DNA from: Haplomitrium mnioides
Taxonomy: Eukaryota; Marchantiophyta; Haplomitriopsida; Calobryales
Direction of reading: 5' to 3'
NCBI GenBank assembly: GCA_049999725.1
Contig: JBNGIS010035646.1
Coordinates: 1-39,556 of the forward strand
Length of the DNA stretch: 39,556 bases
Below the pieces are notes generated by a model that did no database searches, was not told where the DNA came from, and worked only from the letters and a program-made list of their open reading frames with translations. Below are positions 1 through 11,664 of this stretch, one piece after another. Every line of letters begins with the position of its first letter. The stretch's first letter is position 1. The position numbers and the translations under genes are program-made.

Positions 1-159
1 TACGCTATCTATGAGAGGAGAATGATGAAATCTCTATTGATTTGCTCCGTTGCATTCTCTATGAGAGAAGAATGATGATATCTTTTTTGCTTTGCTCCCT
101 TGCACTATCGATGAGAGGTGAATGATGAAATCTCTGTTGATTTACTCCCTTGCATTCTC

Positions 160-259
160 NNNNNNNNNNNNNNNNNNNNNNNNNNNNNNNNNNNNNNNNN
201 NNNNNNNNNNNNNNNNNNNNNNNNNNNNNNNNNNNNNNNNNNNNNNNNNNNNNNNNNNN
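160..259. other. Assembly gap (100 N) inside the satellite
   Basis: One hundred N within the tandem array. The round size suggests a placeholder, so the true number of satellite units missing is unknown. Confidence 0.99.
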
Positions 260-600
260 GAATGATGAAATCTCTATTGATTTGCTCCTTTGCATTCTCT
301 ATGAGATAAGAGTGATGATATCTCTTTTGCTTTGCTCCCTTGCGCTATCGATGAGAGGTGAATGATGAAATCTCTGTTGATTTACTCCCTTGCATTCTCA
401 ATGGGAGAAGAATGATGAAGTGTCTTTTTCTTTGCTCCGTTGCGCTATCGATGAGAGGTGAATGATGAAATCTCTATTGATTTGCTCCTTTGCATTCTCT
501 ATGAGAGAAGAGTGATGATATCTCTTTTGCTTTGCTCCGTTACGCTATCTATGAGAGGAGAATGATGAAATCTCTATTGATTTGCTCCGTTGCATTCTCT

Positions 601-610
601 NNNNNNNNNN
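601..610. other. Assembly gap (10 N) inside the satellite
   Basis: Ten N between two satellite units. The phase resumes almost correctly on the far side. Confidence 0.99.
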
Positions 611-3600
611 TGAGAGGAGAATGATGAAGTCTCTATTGATTTGCTCCCTTGCATTCTTTATAAGAGAACAATGATGATATCTCTTTTGCTTTACTCCATT
701 GCGCTATCGATGACAGGGGAATAATGAAATCTCTATTGATTTGCTCCCTTGCATTCTCTATCAGAGAAGAATGATGATATATCTTTTTCTTTGCTCCCTT
801 GCGCTATCGATGAGAGGAGAATGATGAAATCTCTATTGATTTGCTTCCTTGCATTCTCAGTGAGAGAAGAATGATGATATCTCATTTTCTTTGCTCCATT
901 GCGCTATCGATGAGCGGAGAATAATGAAATCTCTATTGATTTGCTCCCTTCCATTCTCAATAAGAGAAGAATCATGATATTTCTTTTGCTTTGCTCCCTT
1001 GCGCTGTCGATGAGAGGAGAATGATGAAATCTCTATTGATTTGCTCCCTTGCATTCTCAATGAGAGAAGAATGATTATATCTCTTTTTCTTTGCTCCCTT
1101 GCACAATTGATGAGAGAAGAATGATCAAATCTCTATTGATTTGCTCCCTTGAATTCTCTTTGAGAGAAGAATGATGAGATCTCTTTTGCTTTGCTCCCTT
1201 GCTTTATCGATGAGAGGTGAATGATGAAATCTCTATTGATTTGCTCCCTTGCATTCTCAATCAGAGAAGAATGATGATATCTCTTTCGCTTTGCTCCCTT
1301 GCGCTATCGATCAGAGGAGAATGATGAAATCTCTATTGATTTGCTCCCTTGCATTCTCTATGAGAGAAGAATGATGAGATCTCTTTTGCTTTGCTCCCTT
1401 GCGCTATCGATGAGAGGAGAATGATGAATCTCTATTGATTTGCTCCTTTGCATTGGTAATGAGAGAAGAATGATGATATCTCTTTGTCTTTGCTCCCTTG
1501 CGCTATCGATTAGAGGAGAATGATGCATCTCTATTGATTTGCTCCCTTGCATTTTCAATGAGAGAAGAATGATGATATCTCTTTTTCTTTGCTCCATTGC
1601 GCTATCGATGAGAGGAGAATAATGAAATCTCTATTGATTTGCTCTCTTGCATTCTCAATAAGAGAAGAATGATGATATCTCTTTTGCTTTGCTCCCTTGC
1701 GCTATCGATGAGAGGAGAATCATGAAATCTGTATTGATTTGCTCCCTTCCATTCTCTATGATAGAAGAATGATAATATCTCTTTTGCTTTGCTCCCTTGC
1801 TCTATCGATAAGAGGTGAATGATGAAATCTTTATTGATTTGCTCCCTTGCATTCTCAATGAGAGAAAAATGATGATATCTCTCTTGCTTTGCTCCCTTGC
1901 GCTATCGATGAGAGGAGAATGATGAAATCTCTATTGATTTGCTGCCTTGCATTCGCAATGAGAGAAGAATGATGATATCTCTTTTGCTTTGCCCCCTTGC
2001 GCTATCTATAAGAGGAGAATGATGAAATCTTTATTGATTTGCTCCGTTGCATTCTCTATGAGAGAAGAATGATGATATCTCTTTTGCTTTGATCTCTTGC
2101 GCTATCGATGAGAGGAGAATCAAGAAATCTCTATTCATTTGCTCCCTTGCATTCTCAATGAGAGAAGAATGATGATATCTCTTTTGCTTTGCTTCGTTGC
2201 GCTATCGATGAGAGGAGAATGATGAAATCTCTATTGATTTGCTCCCTTGCATTCTCTATCAGAGAAGAATGATGATATATCTTTTGCTTTGCTCCCTTGC
2301 GCTATCGGTTAGAGGTGAATGATGAAATCTCTATTGATTTGCTCCCTTGCATTCTCAATCAGAGAAGAATGATCATATCTTTTTTTCTTTGCTCTGTTGC
2401 GCTATCGATGAGAGGAGAATGATGAAATCTCTATTGATTTGCTCCCTTGCATTCTCAATGAGAGAAGAATGATGATATCTCTTTTGCTTTGCTCCAGTGC
2501 ACTATGGATGCGAGGAGAATGATGAAATCTCTATTGATTTGCTCCCTTGCATTCTTTATGAGAGAAGAGTGATGATATCTCTTTTGCTTTTCTCCATTGC
2601 GCTATCGATGAGAGGTGAATGATTAAATCTCTCTTGATTTGCTCCCTTGCATTGGTAATGAGAGAAGAATGATGATATCTCTTTTTCTTTGCTCCGTTGC
2701 CCTATCGATGAGAGGAGAATGATGAAATCTCTATTGATTTGCTCCCTTCCATTCTCTATGATAGAAGAATGATGATATCTCTTTTGCTTTGCTCGCTTGC
2801 GCTATCGATAAGAGGTGAATAATGAAATCTGTATTGATTTGCTCCCTTGCATTCTCAATGAGAGAAGAATGATGATATCTCTTTTGCTTTGCTCCCCTGG
2901 GCTATTGATGAGAGGAGAATGATGAAATCTCTATTGATTTGCTCCCTTGCATTCTCTATGAGAGAAGAGTGATGATATCTCTTTCGCTTTGCTCCATTGC
3001 GATGTCGATGAGAGGTGAATGATTAAATCTCTCTTGATTTGCTCCCTTGCATTGGTAATGAGAGCAGAATGATGATATCTCTTTGTCTTTGCTCCCTTGC
3101 GCTATCGATTAGAGCAAAATAATGACATCTCTATTGTTTTGCTCCCTTGCATTCTCAATGAGAGAAGAATGATGATATCTCTTTTGCTTTGCTCCCCTGC
3201 GCTATCGATGACAGGAGATTGATGAAATCTCTATTGATTTGCTCCCTCGCATTCTCTATGAGAGAAGAATGATGATATCTTTTTTGCTTTGCTCCCTTGT
3301 GCTATCGATAAGAGGTGAATGATGAAATCTCTACTGATTTGCTCCCTTGCATTCTCAATGAGAGAAGAATGATGATATCTCTTCTTCTTCTCTCCTTTGC
3401 GCTATCGATGAGAGGAGAATGATGAAAGCTCTATTGATTTGCTCCCTTGCATTCTCTATGAGAGAAGATCGATGATATCTCTTTTTCTTTGCTCCCTTAC
3501 GCTATCGATGAGAGGAGAATGATGAAATCTCTATTGATTTGCTTCCTTGCATTCTCAGTGAGAGAAGAATGATGATATCTCTTTTTCTTTGCTCCATTGC

Positions 3601-4331
3601 GCTATTGATGAGACGAGAATAATGAAATCTCTATTGACTTGCTCCCTTGCATTCTTAATTAGAGAAGAATCATGATATTTCTTTTGCTTTGCTCCCTTGC
3701 GCTATCGATGAGAGGAGAATGATGAAATCTCTATTGATTTGCTCCCTTGCATTCTCAATGAGAGAAGAATGATGATATCTCTTTTGCTTTGCTCCCTTGC
3801 ACAATCGATGAGAGAAGAATGATCAAATCTCTATTGATTTGCTCCCTTGCATTCTCTCTGAGAGAAGAATGATGATATCTCTTTTGCTTTGCTCCATTGC
3901 GATATCGATGAGAGGTGAATGATTAAATCTCTCTTGATTTGCAACCTTGCATTGGTAATGAGAGCAGAATGATGATATCTCTTTGTCTTTGCTCCCTTGC
4001 GCTATCGATTAGAGCAAATTTATGACATCTCTATTGTTTTGCTCCCTTGCATTCTCAATGAGAGAAGAATGATGATATCTCTTTTTCTTTGCTCCATTGC
4101 CCTATCAATGAGAGGAGAATAATGAAATCTCTTTTGGTTTGCTCCCTTGCATTCTCAATAAGAGAAGAATGATGATATCTCTTTTGCTTTGCTCCCTTGC
4201 GCTATCGATGAGAGGAGAATGATGAAATCTCTATTGATTTGCTCCGTTGCATTCTCTATGAGAGAAGAATGATGAGATCTCTTTTGCTTTGCTCCCTTGC
4301 GCTATCGATGAGAGGTGAATGATGAAGTCTT

Positions 4332-6038
4332 TCTTACTTTTGTGAGATGATAGACTGATTAATCACAATGCAGTTTTGCATTTGCTCATGGTTTGGCTGA
4401 AATAAATGGTTGTTGATAGAAAACTAAAAATCCAAAAGTGGGATTCTATTTTAATGTTGTGAGCCAGTATTTTTTGGCACATATTTGAGAAGTCCATTTG
4501 TTAAAGAAAGAGACGAAAACAAAATACATTACATGAAGTACATTGTCAATTTGAATTTGCATTTGGGTTTTATCTGTGCTTCGTAAATTTAAATGCACGA
4601 ATCTACTTAGAATCTACCACAACGTAGACAGTTAAAATAACTACATTTGTTGTAGAATTAGGGTTCATGCACACCAAACAACTAATAATGTTGGTTACAG
4701 TTAATACTACGAACTCCAATTCTGCCACGCGTATGTACAGACGGCCCTTGGCGCTCCACGTTGGCACTTTGCTCCCGTTCCTGCGGAGCTGCAGTTACTG
4801 CTGGCCCTACGATCATTAACGGCCCATACGGCTAATGGACGGTTAGGATTTACTCTATTGGGCCATCTGTTCCATCAAGGTTCCAGACCGCTCAGTGAGT
4901 ACCGGCGACCGGTCAGTAGCAGCTACCGGTGTTTTCTCGTTGGAGAAACGCCGGTCGTTAGCGTTCCTGAACCACTGTTTTTGGTTGCTTGCAGAACTCG
5001 ACTCTGCTTGCGCGTTTGATCGTCTTGCACGCCTCCTGTGCCGCCCGAAAAGGTGAATTTTCTTTTCTGTTTTGCAAAAACAATCGCTAGCGTTTTGATC
5101 GTGTTTTTCTTTTTGCCGGTATGGAAGAATTGGAGTAGAATTGTGTGTTGGGCGGTTGTTTTTGTTTCCCGGATGTAGAATTGCTGAGGCTCGGGAAATC
5201 GTGAGGGAAGTTTCGTTGAAGAAGGTGGGAGCTAAGGATGGAAGAGTTTTAGTTGGTGCAGTTGTAGTTTTGTTGGAGTTGACACCTCAGGTAATTAGAG
5301 TGTTGCTGGAGTTGAGCACATGGTTTGTGTACCACAAAGGTGAAAGATCCAAAGGTTTCTTTCGACAAGGAGTGGAATGTTTCGTCCCACCTCTGAAATC
5401 ACAACGTTTACACAGGGGAAAGGTGAATGTGAGGCGATTGTGGAGATTTTTTTGGGGTACTTTGTCTCGTTTTATGTGCACATGAAGGCTTGCTGTAACT
5501 GTTTCGCATGGTACATGTCAACGTGCAAACAAAGAGGTTTGTTGGGTAGGAATTTTGAACTCACTTTGGTGGGTACTATGAGCCGTTGTCTTTGTACCAA
5601 GGCCGACGGATTCCAAGTGCCAAGCAATAATTTTCATATTGACCTTCTTGATAGCTTGGTAGACCTCTAATTTTGTGAAATTGCAACAAGTGAAAGCGTG
5701 GGCTTACGGAACGAAACCACAACCAACCAGATCTACGCCAAAGGAGATACGAAAAGGAATTAAAATGTTGACTATTCCGCGCCTGGCTTTATAGAATGCA
5801 CTGAATGGTCTCGTCGATGAACTGCAACTTGAGACTGGGAAGATAATTCAGTTGATGCAAAGGGTTACCCTCCAATACCAGGCTCTCTCTCTCTCTAACA
5901 GTTGTGTCCCATGATCCGTTGACGTTAGACATAATTCAATTATATGTATCTTGCAAGATTTTTGTGTGAAATACTGTGATGCATTGGCCCAGCTTGAATT
6001 CTTTCTGTTTCTTACAGAAGGTGTTCGCACATTTGAAA
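4332..6038 (+). promoter_or_regulatory. Promoter, 5' UTR and probable 5' UTR intron of the 6039 gene
   Basis: Unique sequence between the satellite and the first coding exon. A good splice donor (AAAAG/GTGAAT, intron from 5053) and a strong acceptor (pyrimidine tract ending TTTCTTACAG at 6016) frame a 964-bp intron, placed just before an exon that holds the ATG at 6039. I infer that the leader exon lies somewhere in about 4750-5052. No clear TATA box was seen. The AT-rich stretch at 4370-4720 holds nothing I recognise. Open frames at 5141-5670 sit inside the inferred intron and are not supported. Confidence 0.45.
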
Positions 6039-7748
6039 ATGGAAACGTGCTGTGCATGTCGGCGGAGCTGTGGAGCATTGTTTGGGAGCTGCTCTTCTCG
6101 ACTCACGGGAGAGTCTTGGTCTTTCGACAGCACGGTAGAGGGTGGCAAGGCCAACAAAAAGAAAATAAAGCGTGTTTATGTTCAGTGTTCAGTTGGCGGC
6201 TCAGACCGTGTCAACGATGGATTGGGAGGCGATCCGAGGGTGCAGCAGATGCTTGTAGAAATGGTCCAGATTCAATTAGGAAAGACTCGTATGTCAAAGT
6301 TTGTTGACGAGAGGTCTCAACACATGCGAAACATCGCACAGGAAGCCCATCGTGAGTACGATCGGATTGCACTGCGAACCATGAAAGGGTTGGATGCAAC
6401 GGGAAGTCGGGTAAGAATTGTGGTTCACCATGAAATTCCTAATGACATATTGTTGACAAGGGGACAAGGTTCAGGACAGATGCAGGGAATGATTCTCCAG
6501 AAGTTCAAGTGTGGTCTGGATTTCCAACTTTGATTGGTAGAGCGGTATGATAGCCTGACCTCGGAAGCAAAGCGTCTTCCAAATTAGGAAGTTAGAGCTC
6601 TATATAAAATTGGAAGAGTTTGGCAGCTTTCAGATATAAACTTTTAAGTCGCTGTTACTGTGTTATGCAGGTTTTAAGGGAACTGGATGCAGATGCCTAT
6701 CAGATTGAGCAAGAATTGAGAATTGCGCGTGATGAGTTGGAGGTGGGTAACTGCCAGATTCAATTGTATGACGGAAAAAGCCTCATAGTTTGGTGCCCTT
6801 GTCTCACGATTGTGTCTGTGATCAGGCTCAGTCAAAGGAATTTGAAGAGTATCAAGTACGGTCAGCATATTTGAGGAATGAGGGATTATTTTTTAAGAAC
6901 CTCTATGCCCCTCCCCCTCTTGGGACCCCAGCAGCAATCCTCCCAACATTTGGAAAGGTTAGAATCTCTGTTCTTGTTGTCGAGAAAATTTCGCTCTTGC
7001 AAGGAAACGTAAATTATGGTCTGTAGATATTTGCTTCTTCCGGTACTAACGGAGCGGCGTGCTTGCATGCAGAAAGGAAAGGTTGTAGTCTCTTCTCCGA
7101 GCAAGAATTTCAGCACCAGCTACAGGCAAATATTATACGGAGGCCTGTCATTAGTGATTGTTTCTTTCATGTGGAGCTCAAGCTCTGGTAGAATTGGATC
7201 TCCCATCTCTCCTTAAGAATGGCATAATCAAAGAGAGTAGTCTATCCAAATGCATTATCGTTGAAGGTTTCTAGGGATTTGAAAGGCAGGAATGGGGACA
7301 AACTATTTTGCTCCTAGCCCACGATACCTGTTCATTCTTGGCCGAATCATCCAAGAAGAAGAGATGGGTCTTGGCAAACGACCATGCTGAACACCTCTAA
7401 CCATGGGTGCAGCATGCTGGTTTGGGTTGTCTGTCCCTGTTCGATGTTTTGACTCCAATAATATGTGTCGACAGTTGTGGGAGTCTGATCTGCAGTCCTG
7501 ACAGGGGAAACATGTTGAAGCATTTTGTTGGATGGGCAACTTAATTGTACTTGTTTTAGCTGCCAGCTGATAGCTCTGACACTCGGGTCTTTTCTACAGC
7601 GTTTGTTGCAGGAACGTGGATGAGAGCTTCCAAGTTTGCAGCCTATGGTATCATCCTATCAATCCTCTTGACGCAATTAGCGTATGTGAAAGTGTTGGCT
7701 GGAGAGTTGTATGAAGAGGAACCCACACAGTCTGATTCGCAGGATTGA
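6039..7748 (+). CDS. Probable plastid membrane protein of unknown function, five coding exons
   Basis: Coding exons 6039-6410, 6671-6742, 6826-6957, 7073-7187 and 7600-7748 join in frame into 279 residues; every junction is GT-AG. I chose ATG 6039 because it is the first ATG after the acceptor at 6016. The N-terminus (about 1-55) is rich in Cys, Ser, Arg and Lys and leads into VYVQCS, which looks like a chloroplast transit peptide end. Residues about 68-170 are acidic/basic and heptad-like (EAHREYDRIALRTMKGLD, then ELDADAYQIEQELRIARDEL), suggesting a coiled coil. Two hydrophobic segments follow at about 211-227 and 243-263, then an acidic tail. This resembles a conserved green-plant chloroplast protein family that I cannot name. 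Topology and location are inferred. No catalytic motif is visible. Confidence 0.8.
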
Positions 7749-8746
7749 GGGCAGATTGCAATGTCTTATAGGTTCTATTCATTTTCTGTACAGAGCTTGA
7801 ATTGTTTTGTTTGGCACGCCATCCTACATTTGTTTCGCAGTAGAAAATTTTAAGAAATGCAATACTGCAATTTAACTTAAGGCATAGATTCGCAATTATT
7901 GGGTACAGTTGGCCGATTTCTTTGTAAAGTAAAGCTTGCTTTTCTGGCAGCTATGGTTGTCGCATTATTATTATCCTATACATAATTGCCCAACTTGTAG
8001 TTAGATAATTTGTACCTTCTAGATGAGATCACACTGGCCGGTGTCTTTGGCACACATGACGAACAAGTTATTGATTATTATTTTAATTCTGGAGAGATTG
8101 AATGGTTTCAAAACAGAAACCAAAGTTGGACAGGAAACCAGCAAGGATATTGATTCAGGGACGACTCCTACGCGCCTCATTAGTTGGGGTGTCCTCTACA
8201 GTCGAGTTCAGTTTCCATTGTTATATAGTTGTCTCTGTGTTTGCATCATGCATGGTTGCATAAAAAGAGAGCGTTCGATCGGGGTTCCGTTCAAATGAAA
8301 TGAACGTGTCAACAGACATCGCCATCGACAGCTGCATGATTTTAGAGCACACTAATTCCGGATCTGGTAGCATGGATCATTTGGTGATGTTAGCCTTATG
8401 ACGAGTAATGTGTTCAGAGACGGAGACGGGTAAGAAATTTCTACAAAGTTGTTCATTCATGTTATTTCTTCTGCCCCCGATCAACTGTTTGAATCACCCG
8501 TCCAGATTGCAAGCCGAGAGACAGGAAGAGGCTGATCTTGAGCCACTCTGGTGCATGGAATCTGTCAGCGGAAGGTGAAAGCGAAACGGACAGAAATTTC
8601 ATGTGCTGAACGCGTAATTAAGCTAACACCATTTCATAGTTTTCAATTAATATGTAATTGAGGTAAATTACGAGATAAAGTGGAGTCATTAAGCCACTAC
8701 TTTAACTAAATATGAGGTGATTGCAATTAATAGTCTGGGAGCTACT
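7749..8746. other. Intergenic region between two convergent genes
   Basis: Contains the 3' UTR of the plus-strand gene ending at 7748 and the 3' UTR of the minus-strand gene ending at 8747. The last 120 bp are AT-rich. An ATG-started 91-codon frame at 8023-8298 has no recognisable domain and I do not call it. Confidence 0.6.
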
Positions 8747-9664
8747 TCACGCGTTCATGGAAGCTGAAGCCAGGCCAGAGGAGCGTGAGAGAGTTGTGTC
8801 GCCAGTGTAGGATCCAGGTCCAGGATTCATGTCCCTCTGAGAAATGGGGGGTTTCACTCGGGGAGCGATGGAGAAGGCAGGAGCATCCATGCTCTTTCTG
8901 ATATGGTAAGTTCCAGGGCCTGGTGTCTCACTGTATGAGACCCGGTGCCTCATTCCTATCGTAAATGCAGGGGATTCTGCTTTTTTGTAGGTGCCGTAAT
9001 TGTGAGCCCCAGGTCCCATTGACACAGAAAAACTATCGGTAGCTTTGAGCCTCATGGTGAATGCTGGTCCTGAGGGGCCCTTACTTGTCACGTTGTAAGC
9101 TCCTGGACCTGGAGTCGAGAATGTTGTCGGACCACAGCGCATTCCCATTGACCAAGCAGGAGCAGCTTGCTTTGTGGCACGATAACCCATGTTGGAACAG
9201 TACTCTCCAGGCCCAGGGGCATTGTTTTCCCTTCGCTTCACATCTCTCATGCGACAGCGGCACTTTTCATTCTCCCATATGCTCGTGTAAGCTCGTGGGC
9301 TCCTCTTCTCTTTGTCTCTGGAATGCCGGAGTCTATGCCCCATGGAATGACATGGCGATCCGCAGTGACCGAGGGTCGGGGTTACATCCCCACGTTTGCA
9401 ATTGCTGTGAGAGCTATCTCGTCGAAAGATATTGTCACATTCGTCGTCTTCCTCCTCTGACGATGATATTAAAAAGTCTTGTCTTTCCAATACCCTGCAC
9501 GATTCAAAAGGCCTCGACTTCTTCATGAGGAGAACAGTCTGTTTTGATTTCAGAATTCTGGGTCCAGGATGTGAATTGGAGGGAGGCAAATAAAAGAATC
9601 TGCACAACCCATCTAGAGGGAAGCTTTCATCTAATCCACGTGAAGCCGAATGATTGCGACGCAA
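8747..9664 (-). CDS. Sperm-tail PG-rich (SHIPPO) repeat protein, ODF3/CIMAP-like
   Basis: The frame gives 305 residues, stop at 8747-8749. It carries five SHIPPO/STPGR repeats of the form xPGPGxY...PAFxxxxR, at about residues 150-176, 185-206, 216-239, 248-269 and 281-300; the third is degenerate (MGPGAHNY). In animals, protists and algae this family belongs to axonemal or microtubule-associated proteins of cilia and sperm tails. Here it probably acts in the flagellated male gamete. A run of Ser/Glu/Asp at 67-77 and a Cys/Arg-rich segment near 133-145 precede the repeats. The start is unsettled: the frame opens with TTG at 9664 and an in-frame stop lies just upstream. The first ATG is codon 47 (9526-9524, giving 259 residues), or an upstream exon supplies the start. 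The PGP at residues 33-35 favours coding sequence before codon 47. Confidence 0.82.
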   Translation of the reverse strand: MRRNHSASRGLDESFPLDGLCRFFYLPPSNSHPGPRILKSKQTVLLMKKSRPFESCRVLERQDFLISSSEEEDDECDNIFRRDSSHSNCKRGDVTPTLGHCGSPCHSMGHRLRHSRDKEKRSPRAYTSIWENEKCRCRMRDVKRRENNAPGPGEYCSNMGYRATKQAAPAWSMGMRCGPTTFSTPGPGAYNVTSKGPSGPAFTMRLKATDSFSVSMGPGAHNYGTYKKAESPAFTIGMRHRVSYSETPGPGTYHIRKSMDAPAFSIAPRVKPPISQRDMNPGPGSYTGDTTLSRSSGLASASMNA

Positions 9665-11664
9665 TCTCCAAATCAGATCTGATCCACCCTAACGACCATC
9701 TTTGAGAGTTGAAACAGCAGCAGCAGCAAAAGGCAGTTATTGGGTGCCGTGCTGCATGCTCAGCTGACTTGGACCTTTATTATGATTTAATTTGCGCTAA
9801 TTAATCACTGTAGCAGTAATTACCAGCTTATTAGTGTGCTAATTACGCATTGTCATGTTATATTTACTATCGCTAATCTTAGTAACAGCTGAGTGCTACA
9901 TTCATATATTACATGGAGGACTTTCAAAGAAGAAACTGTAAGGTACTCAGACCAAGCTGTTGGCTCTACTTATCCCAGTGCCTGCTCACATTTTCTGATG
10001 TATTTCAGCAATATGCTATAGATGAGGGATTATGCACATTTCTGAAGCGCCATATTAATTTGTGTCTTGGCTGTGGTTACGACGCTCTAGTGCCAGCTTT
10101 CACGCTGCTGCTGTAGTAGTTGCCTGTTTGAATCTTTGAGAAACCAAGGGTTTTAACTCGTTGAACTCAAACCTGGGGGACTTCATGTTTGGATGGGGCG
10201 CAAACGTACATCCCAGTCTCCTCTCACCATGAACACTTAATAGGAGACTCAAGCGAAAATTCGATAGAGCATTTACGTGACATTGGCAGACGTTAAGTTA
10301 TTGCAAACTTTCACCAATTCTCTAGCGACCGAGAAGCCCATAGGAACGTGTGTCTGGTACGACTTCTTTTTTATCTTCTGGATCTACTTCCACTGGACGC
10401 TTTCCAAAACTGTACTCGGAGACTGTTCAGAAAAGCAGTTCCAGGAACTGCGTAGTCACCAATGCTCAGCCTTCATTAATCTTTTGAAGAAGGTGATAGA
10501 GCCCCTGTTTTCACAGTTACTGTTGCAATGAATCAGTGTGACGCTTCCTGTTTTTTTCTGTACTTCAGTATCAACCGTTTCAAATTGGTTTGTTCGGAAG
10601 TGAGAACAAGAGTGAAATTCATTTCTATACTGATCGATTATACATCTTCCACGGTAGAATCGTTTGCAGTTGTTCTCTCTCCCTTACTTCTTAGGTTCTC
10701 TCTGACCAATGACTGTTCCACTTCTGAGTTTTAACTTACCTAGGGGAGGTTAGAGAAGAAGACCTTTTGAAATGAAATGAAATCCAGAAACACGCCACCA
10801 TGACCAGAAACACCAAAATTATGAAACATTCAAAGGAAATGTTAGCTAGCTTAACAGGAAGTGTTTCGTATGAGGAGTAACTTCCGAAGATAAAGCCGAA
10901 ACGCACTGCAGTGAGCTGATTCAGTACCTAATGTCGTGCAGAAAGGGCATCAGTTTGTGTCGGCTTAACGAATTCAGCAAGCAACAAGCATATCAGACTT
11001 CACAGCCCACGCGATGAAAATCACAACCAAGAGATTCGGACTCGACACAAATTTCATTAGAGTTCCATCAAACATGCTCAACGACAGACACTTATTTGTC
11101 TACCCAAATCCCCTCACTATATTTAGAGACGTTCATTTAGCGGGTACACCCAACATTCCGCGCCGCTAATTCAGCAGCTTGGCACGCATATTACGGGAGC
11201 CTGTCGACGAAAGACAAAGGCCGGCGCGCTCAGAGGCGAAACCAAGATTCAGGGCAGTTTCACTCTGTCAAAGCTATGGTTAGTCATAGTTTCGGTAATG
11301 TGAAACGGCGATAAAAGTTTGCTGGGAGGAGTATCTTGGGAGGGATCTTGGAAGGACAGGAAGACTATGGAGCTAAGAAAGTTGTCGTGTGATGCAGTGC
11401 AGTGCATTGAGGTATATTTGAAGGAGCGTGGAGATGGCGAGGAAGCTCCAATTCTCATTTTTGTTTCGTTCTCCGATGGACCGTTTTATTCTCATTCATG
11501 TTGGACCCTTTTTGGCTTGCTAGCACTGTCAACGATTGCTCACTGCCTCAACGATTGCTCACTGCGCCTCCTATTACAATTCGGGTCATGATCAGAACTC
11601 CAAATCGGACTATCTCACTTCTGGAAGCTCAGCTACACTGATCAGAAAGTTGCTGTTATTGAGG
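9665..11664. other. Intergenic region with the leader of the GT31 gene
   Basis: The first 200 bp are AT-rich and upstream of the minus-strand SHIPPO gene. Nothing in 9900-11000 is supported as coding; frames at 10277-10734 begin at GTG and match no family I know. TATATTTA at 11118-11125 is a possible TATA box for the GT31 gene. A 19-bp tandem duplication (TCAACGATTGCTCACTGCC-type unit) lies at 11529-11566, in what would be its leader. Confidence 0.5.
11118..11125 (+). promoter_or_regulatory. Possible TATA box for the GT31 gene
   Basis: TATATTTA about 540 bp before the ATG at 11665. Plausible only if the leader is about 500 nt. Sequence alone does not prove use. Confidence 0.2.

Larger units (their letters stand above)
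1..4331. repeat. Satellite array, 50-bp units in a 100-bp A/B dimer
   Basis: Head-to-tail array of two alternating 50-bp units. Unit A begins GAATGATGAAATCTCTATTG and ends with GCATTCTCAATGAGAGAA. Unit B begins GAATGATGATATCTCTTTTG and ends with GCGCTATCGATGAGAGGA. Both share the core TTTGCTCCCTTGC. About 43 dimers fit in the visible stretch, and the array continues beyond the left edge. Copies differ by scattered substitutions and rare 1-nt deletions (near 1427 and 1526). The last recognisable unit breaks down near 4331. Since 50 and 100 are not multiples of three, the long open frames across it are by-products and not genes. Whether it is centromeric, subtelomeric or interstitial cannot be told here. 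Confidence 0.97.

Noticed and set aside
1-4331. CRISPR-like regular repeats and long open frames in the satellite
   Set aside because: The 50-bp units are contiguous with no unique spacers, and the frames arise from the repeat itself.
5141-5670. Open frames of 97-114 codons
   Set aside because: They lie in the inferred 5' UTR intron, overlap in different frames and on both strands, and show no domain.
8023-8298. 91-codon ATG frame
   Set aside because: No recognisable domain; lies between two convergent genes in 3' flanking sequence.
10277-10734. Two short frames on the plus strand
   Set aside because: The first opens with GTG, and neither shows a domain or splice support.
11536-11664. N-terminal extension of the GT31 protein
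   Set aside because: The frame is open there but begins with TTG; the first ATG in frame is 11665.
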